Shown here piece after piece: positions 61,001 through 64,000 of a stretch of DNA of 64,000 bases (within the stretch, counting starts at the first letter, position 1; each line of letters begins with the position of its first letter). The translations under genes and the position numbers were made by a program. Under the pieces are notes generated by a model. The model was given only the letters and a program-made list of their open reading frames with translations. It ran no database searches and was not told the origin of the DNA. Source of the stretch: Acholeplasmataceae bacterium UBA6150 (GTDB lineage Bacteria; Bacillota_I; Bacilli_A; Acholeplasmatales; UBA5453); NCBI GenBank assembly GCA_002423145.1, contig DIUU01000014.1, positions 62,001 to 126,000 of the forward strand. The letters are read 5' to 3'.

Positions 61001-64000
61001 CACCCACAGTCAAGTCTTGGACTTTTTCCATATTATAATCAGCAATAGTTAAAGAAACTGTTGTGTTAGTTGTAAATGTAAAGTCTGTATTATAATTTGA
61101 AATTGTTAAAGTTCCCACATTACTGCTCCAACTTGGTACACCACTAGCTATTTGTGCAGCTGTAAGCCCGTATCTAGTGATATCTCGATGTGTCGTTATC
61201 GTCGTATATAATGGATAGGATGTTGAAGTGAAATCAGTGGTTAGTGTTGTTGGATATGTATTGTTAGCATTGTTACTTAGATAGGTACTTGTAATTGGTG
61301 AAACAGTTGCATATATGCCAACAAATCTATTCAAAACATCCGTTCTATTTCCGTTTGCACTAGTTAATGTCACACCCGTAACAGTATAAGTGAAATTTGG
61401 AGATGTACCAGCTCTTTGTATACGAAAAGCGACAGTTGTTGAACTATCATGAAAAATAGTGCGGTTGGTAATATCCTGAGCAGGAAAATAACCTACAATG
61501 CTGGCTGGTGAAGTATCATTTGTTCGAGCAGAATAATACGTATCCACTACACCAACAACACTGAATCGATAATAAATAAAACTACCTAAGGCATTTTGAT
61601 CGGTTCTTCCTATCATATCAATATTTGGATCCATATTTAAAATATTTACGAAATTATTCGATTGCATTAACCCGAAAGTCCCGCGTTGTAATCTTCCGAA
61701 AATGCCACCAAATCCTGGTTTTCTGTTAATTGCTCTCGATGATGTGTTTGCTGGAAATAGATAGCTACTTGTTTTATAGTAGGTTGAACTCGAGTAATTT
61801 TTTGAGTTTTCATACGTGAAATTATTATAGTTTGTTAGTCCTTGTGTAGTCATTTCAATTTCAATGGCTTTCACACTGCCATAGTTAACCGCTGTATCAA
61901 TATCAACAACTGAAACTGGTATGGTTGTATTCGATGTCGAACCTACGATATAGGTAGCACCAATAATTCCGCCTGCAACATCAGTAGACGAAATAATACC
62001 ATGGTTTAACATTCTTTTCATTGCGAAAAGTCCATATCCTACTACACCACCCGCTGAAGAATATATACCAGGTCGTGATGCGTATGCATTCGTGTCAGTT
62101 ATGGATGTTGAAGCGTAATTAAACTTATTATAGGTTACAGCAGATATATTACCGAAATTCAGTCCGTTTGATACCTTAGATAGTGAAATAGGGTCTTGGC
62201 TACCGGTAATATTCGAAGAAAACTTCTTATCATTGACACTTACTTGAGTAGCATTGTCAGTGCCAGCTGTAATCTCAACACCAATCGCGACACCAATAAT
62301 ACCACCACTTCTTACATAAAATCTTGATTTAGCGAAAATGTCACCATTGTTAGCTGTATCGATTACTTCTCCAGTAACATTCGCATTATATCCAATTCCC
62401 GTTAAAATAGTTGCTCTTGTATTAGCAATGGCTGCAGAGATTCCACCAGCAACTACACCACCAATATATCCATAGGTCATACCAGCAAAAAGGGCTGTAG
62501 TTGATAACGGATCTGCTTGCGATGATACATAAGAAATCGATGTAGTACTGCTGTTAATCATTTCAATCAATCCAACATTTGCTGCATCTTGAATCAAGTT
62601 ATAATTGAATGTTGTGATACCTCCAACAAACGTATTTGCATTACCATCAATATCTTTGTAAGTAGGATTTAATGTACTTGAAATACTCCCATAATTCATG
62701 GCATTTTTGATTTCGCCGACATTCAAATTGGCTATACCTGCAACATATAGATTTCTCGAAGTGATGGTTGTTGAGAAGCCCGCAAAACCTGCTTGTGTTC
62801 CATTTCCAGTGCTTCCACCAACAGTAATCGTATTATTTGTCATCGTTGTATTGCCTTTAAAATCAGCAACAATAATATTACCTTTGTTAATGACATTTTG
62901 CATGATATACGCTCTGCTGGTTGCAGTATCGTATGGTAACGCATAAGTAATACCCGAAACGAACACTTCAAAGCTATTATTGATTCGAACCAATGTAATA
63001 CCATTATAATAATATCCGTCTTGAGTAGTTACTTTTACACCTGTGAATGATACATTCTTATAATCTACTTTTGTAGCCAATGTGATACCTGCAACATGAA
63101 GCGTATTTAGTACTGTTGAATCGGCATTTGTTGAACCAATGATTAATTCACCAAAGTTTTCCACAAAGTTAAGTTCACTACTTAAATCTGATTTTGATAC
63201 AAAGAATGGTGCGATTCTAATTGTCGTAACTGTAATCCCTGAGTTTGAGCTAAAATAGGTCGGTCCAAAAGTAAAAGTAGCCGTATTGTATGCTCTTGTT
63301 AGTTTTACACCGCCTGTTGAGTTATCTAAAATCGTGGCTGAGTAAAACATATATGTATTATGATTACCATAATTTAAATTCGGAAAATTAAACCCACCAC
63401 TGTTTGTCATATACGTGAATTCAGCTTTGGTTGTAGTTGTTGAAACAACCCCAATCCCTGCACTGTTGGTGGTTGTAAAAGTATTCACGTGATTTGCTTC
63501 GATCACACCGGCATTTTGCCAACGACCATTTCTAAATGTGATTGGATTGGTTGGGTTGGTTAACTGAAAAGACAGTCCCCTAACTTCACCAAAAATACCA
63601 CCTAGGAAGTTTTGAACGACACCACCAGATTTACCTGCGAAATCATTTACTGCCACTTTACCTTGATTGGTTACGTAATAGAAAGAGTGATTGGTGCCTG
63701 CGGTATTGTTAACTTCACCAATGATACCACCGACACGATTTTGAACAAAACTACCTCCAGCAATATTGAATTGTGCCCCTGTAGTTAAACCTAGGCCACG
63801 GATTTCTCCAGTGTTAATACTGTTGGTCAAAATCAACGTGGTGGATGTGGTAGATCCTACGATGCCGCCAATGGAAAATAACCCATTGATGGTTAAGTTA
63901 TTGAAATCGTGAGCATTGCCATCAATCATCCCTAGATTAGCCACATAGGTGACTGAACCTTGTGCTGATCCTGCAATCCCCCCCACAAAACTTCTACCGA
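58032..64000 (-). CDS. Giant surface protein with GLUG-like repeats, C-terminal part
   Basis: At least 1989 residues without a stop; the 5' end is beyond the right edge, and the frame is open to the last base. The first half carries many glycine-rich repeats of the GLUG kind, for example VGGIAG, IGGIVGS, VGGIIGE, LGGIFGE, AGGVVGYG and FGGIFGR, with NxGxI turns, probably a beta-helix. The second half (from about residue 1000 of the visible part) looks like tandem beta-sandwich modules rich in T, N, S and Y. No LPXTG, membrane helix or lipoprotein signal is seen at the C-terminus, so an anchor must be at the missing N-terminus or absent. A surface adhesin or similar structural role is inferred. 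Confidence 0.88.
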   Translation of the reverse strand, partial: GRSFVGGIAGSAQGSVTYVANLGMIDGNAHDFNNLTINGLFSIGGIVGSTTSTTLILTNSINTGEIRGLGLTTGAQFNIAGGSFVQNRVGGIIGEVNNTAGTNHSFYYVTNQGKVAVNDFAGKSGGVVQNFLGGIFGEVRGLSFQLTNPTNPITFRNGRWQNAGVIEANHVNTFTTTNSAGIGVVSTTTTKAEFTYMTNSGGFNFPNLNYGNHNTYMFYSATILDNSTGGVKLTRAYNTATFTFGPTYFSSNSGITVTTIRIAPFFVSKSDLSSELNFVENFGELIIGSTNADSTVLNTLHVAGITLATKVDYKNVSFTGVKVTTQDGYYYNGITLVRINNSFEVFVSGITYALPYDTATSRAYIMQNVINKGNIIVADFKGNTTMTNNTITVGGSTGNGTQAGFAGFSTTITSRNLYVAGIANLNVGEIKNAMNYGSISSTLNPTYKDIDGNANTFVGGITTFNYNLIQDAANVGLIEMINSSTTSISYVSSQADPLSTTALFAGMTYGYIGGVVAGGISAAIANTRATILTGIGYNANVTGEVIDTANNGDIFAKSRFYVRSGGIIGVAIGVEITAGTDNATQVSVNDKKFSSNITGSQDPISLSKVSNGLNFGNISAVTYNKFNYASTSITDTNAYASRPGIYSSAGGVVGYGLFAMKRMLNHGIISSTDVAGGIIGATYIVGSTSNTTIPVSVVDIDTAVNYGSVKAIEIEMTTQGLTNYNNFTYENSKNYSSSTYYKTSSYLFPANTSSRAINRKPGFGGIFGRLQRGTFGLMQSNNFVNILNMDPNIDMIGRTDQNALGSFIYYRFSVVGVVDTYYSARTNDTSPASIVGYFPAQDITNRTIFHDSSTTVAFRIQRAGTSPNFTYTVTGVTLTSANGNRTDVLNRFVGIYATVSPITSTYLSNNANNTYPTTLTTDFTSTSYPLYTTITTHRDITRYGLTAAQIASGVPSWSSNVGTLTISNYNTDFTFTTNTTVSLTIADYNMEKVQDLTVGDVGYDPKKTYIFNQSFPLMNPSQSDFIYRVTKEVLADRFRLAADPLFKNGMYVLASSKGREAGAVLPANLSINNFYGLKEPDTPVYYNLDSISASNLNIPSVQDLPTDPLYLSYSSMFQVRKSDKSLVLPKQDQPTIGDLVLYDPSGINPTLEGGTIDNTAKTITFNVSQSAFPSNTVTYEALQATLSENAVIAISGITSGTHAGFKTAYNARTSNILGGAYKFTHTGTFDVNNRVQFTMTVYSEVAADDANLVTVYRTNYVVTINRIAQNLNVTLNQILMNSTNVTPLPTLSGSTFTVSPSFPLSPNGTITVRFIDNNTQLPLGHNLTIHRLTKDGDTVDPAYYTLALTPKASNNIFGFAMTLSDELESGVYRIVFSYYNSSTQFNLDFTKQASSNRLITSLSYSTYSADASGGLIFTPTGTNFTTFIEFGEILEGVLLSTNRSLVVTPISNGSGLNYVNTLDSVQLSLDGNTLMILKVSPFASITSATVRYQYGGDGRKSYIFTYTIVNELSQSTSITHTVTERQLANFIIYKNGNQQFAYPVEVTREALTTNIQIDFRLQDVTLYDNITTIITDINGVFTPTENQIQFFIDDGYAMIITFELGVGEKTYAFTLNREGGVTYNLGNVVIRKNLGVSAYLNDIRFQINSDITLKYPLIYQINADGSTTTPTNYDPRAFFDGIDYDGADVAGVQYFRINGEVSDIDLSNYHPDFTLPIGAIIQRQVGPNSWSNDLFGNFTSEVEDVNTVVRYRILSEQTNANNPGVLTNITDSTIVYYDLTVVDILYNLTIRFTLFYRFANGTIVPAGDPSSPIKNSVILIILKNYETDESFTPTISIDPVTGRIIYPYEGEIFGYTDGVRNQSTLFFYPLPANITNYLYTFGKNKTGVYNFSIVSPKYTGVTSVNLVNGLRYDYNIYLRTGVTGSGTYPWNDDKYKLPVFDNTGEIIGKYYYVLGTNRQIIREFAIVIEESTLGSQWGLYDDYTSWDN

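Noticed and set aside
1..64000. CRISPR arrays, insertion sequences, tRNA or rRNA genes, prophage
   Set aside because: No regularly spaced repeats, transposase or integrase frames, or recognisable tRNA or rRNA sequence were found.

Overview
The window looks like chromosome from a wall-less, AT-rich relative of the Bacilli, of the Acholeplasma/Izemoplasma kind. The gene families and gene order are Firmicutes-like. TGA is a real stop codon (for example at the ATGA overlaps der/gpsA and aroK/aroQ), which excludes the Mycoplasma/Spiroplasma code. Surface proteins are lipoproteins or membrane-anchored, and no peptidoglycan or sortase-signal genes are seen. The species assignment is inference.

Layout. 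Positions 1-20.5 kb are almost all on the minus strand and follow Bacillus subtilis gene order in blocks: cmk, S1 protein, der, gpsA; rluB; efp; mutS, mutL, miaA, aroK, aroQ; miaB, ymcA; pgsA, recA, rny, ymdB; and rpsT on the plus strand. Between ymcA and mutS sits an unrecognised membrane protein with SAP/Rho_N-like motifs. Positions 20.5-35.2 kb hold a second conserved block, reading from the right: T-box-controlled alaS, ruvX, DUF1292, trmR, trhP1, trhP2, a metallopeptidase, greA, yqeG, yqeH, yqeK, rsfS, a methyltransferase, comEA, comEC, holA and an exonuclease. Several genes expected in this block are absent, including the wall enzyme mltG.

Positions 35.2-41 kb hold rnr, smpB, a patatin lipase, a PAP2 phosphatase and a CotH-like lipoprotein as one run. 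Positions 41-53 kb are mixed: a lipoprotein, enolase, an FMN-riboswitch-controlled riboflavin transporter (ribU), two tandem DUF3137 proteins, gpmI, a GH13 glycosidase, LemA plus a TPM lipoprotein, and pheA. Positions 53-56 kb form a DNA-damage cluster (yolD, Y-family polymerase, alkA, ogt). Positions 56-58 kb are a self-contained padR/DUF1700/DUF4097 operon. From 58 kb to the right edge runs one giant surface protein gene whose 5' end lies outside the window.

Working together: the shikimate genes aroK/aroQ and pheA point to some aromatic amino acid synthesis. TrhP1, TrhP2 and TrmR form a pathway to 5-methoxyuridine at tRNA position 34, and MiaA and MiaB modify A37. RNase Y, YmdB, the YmcA-like protein and RNase R form an RNA-turnover set. 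ComEA, ComEC and RecA suggest DNA uptake. Many promoters share the extended -10 sequence TGGTATAAT. No IS elements, tRNA or rRNA genes, or CRISPR arrays were found, and no gene-free stretch exceeds about 270 bases.
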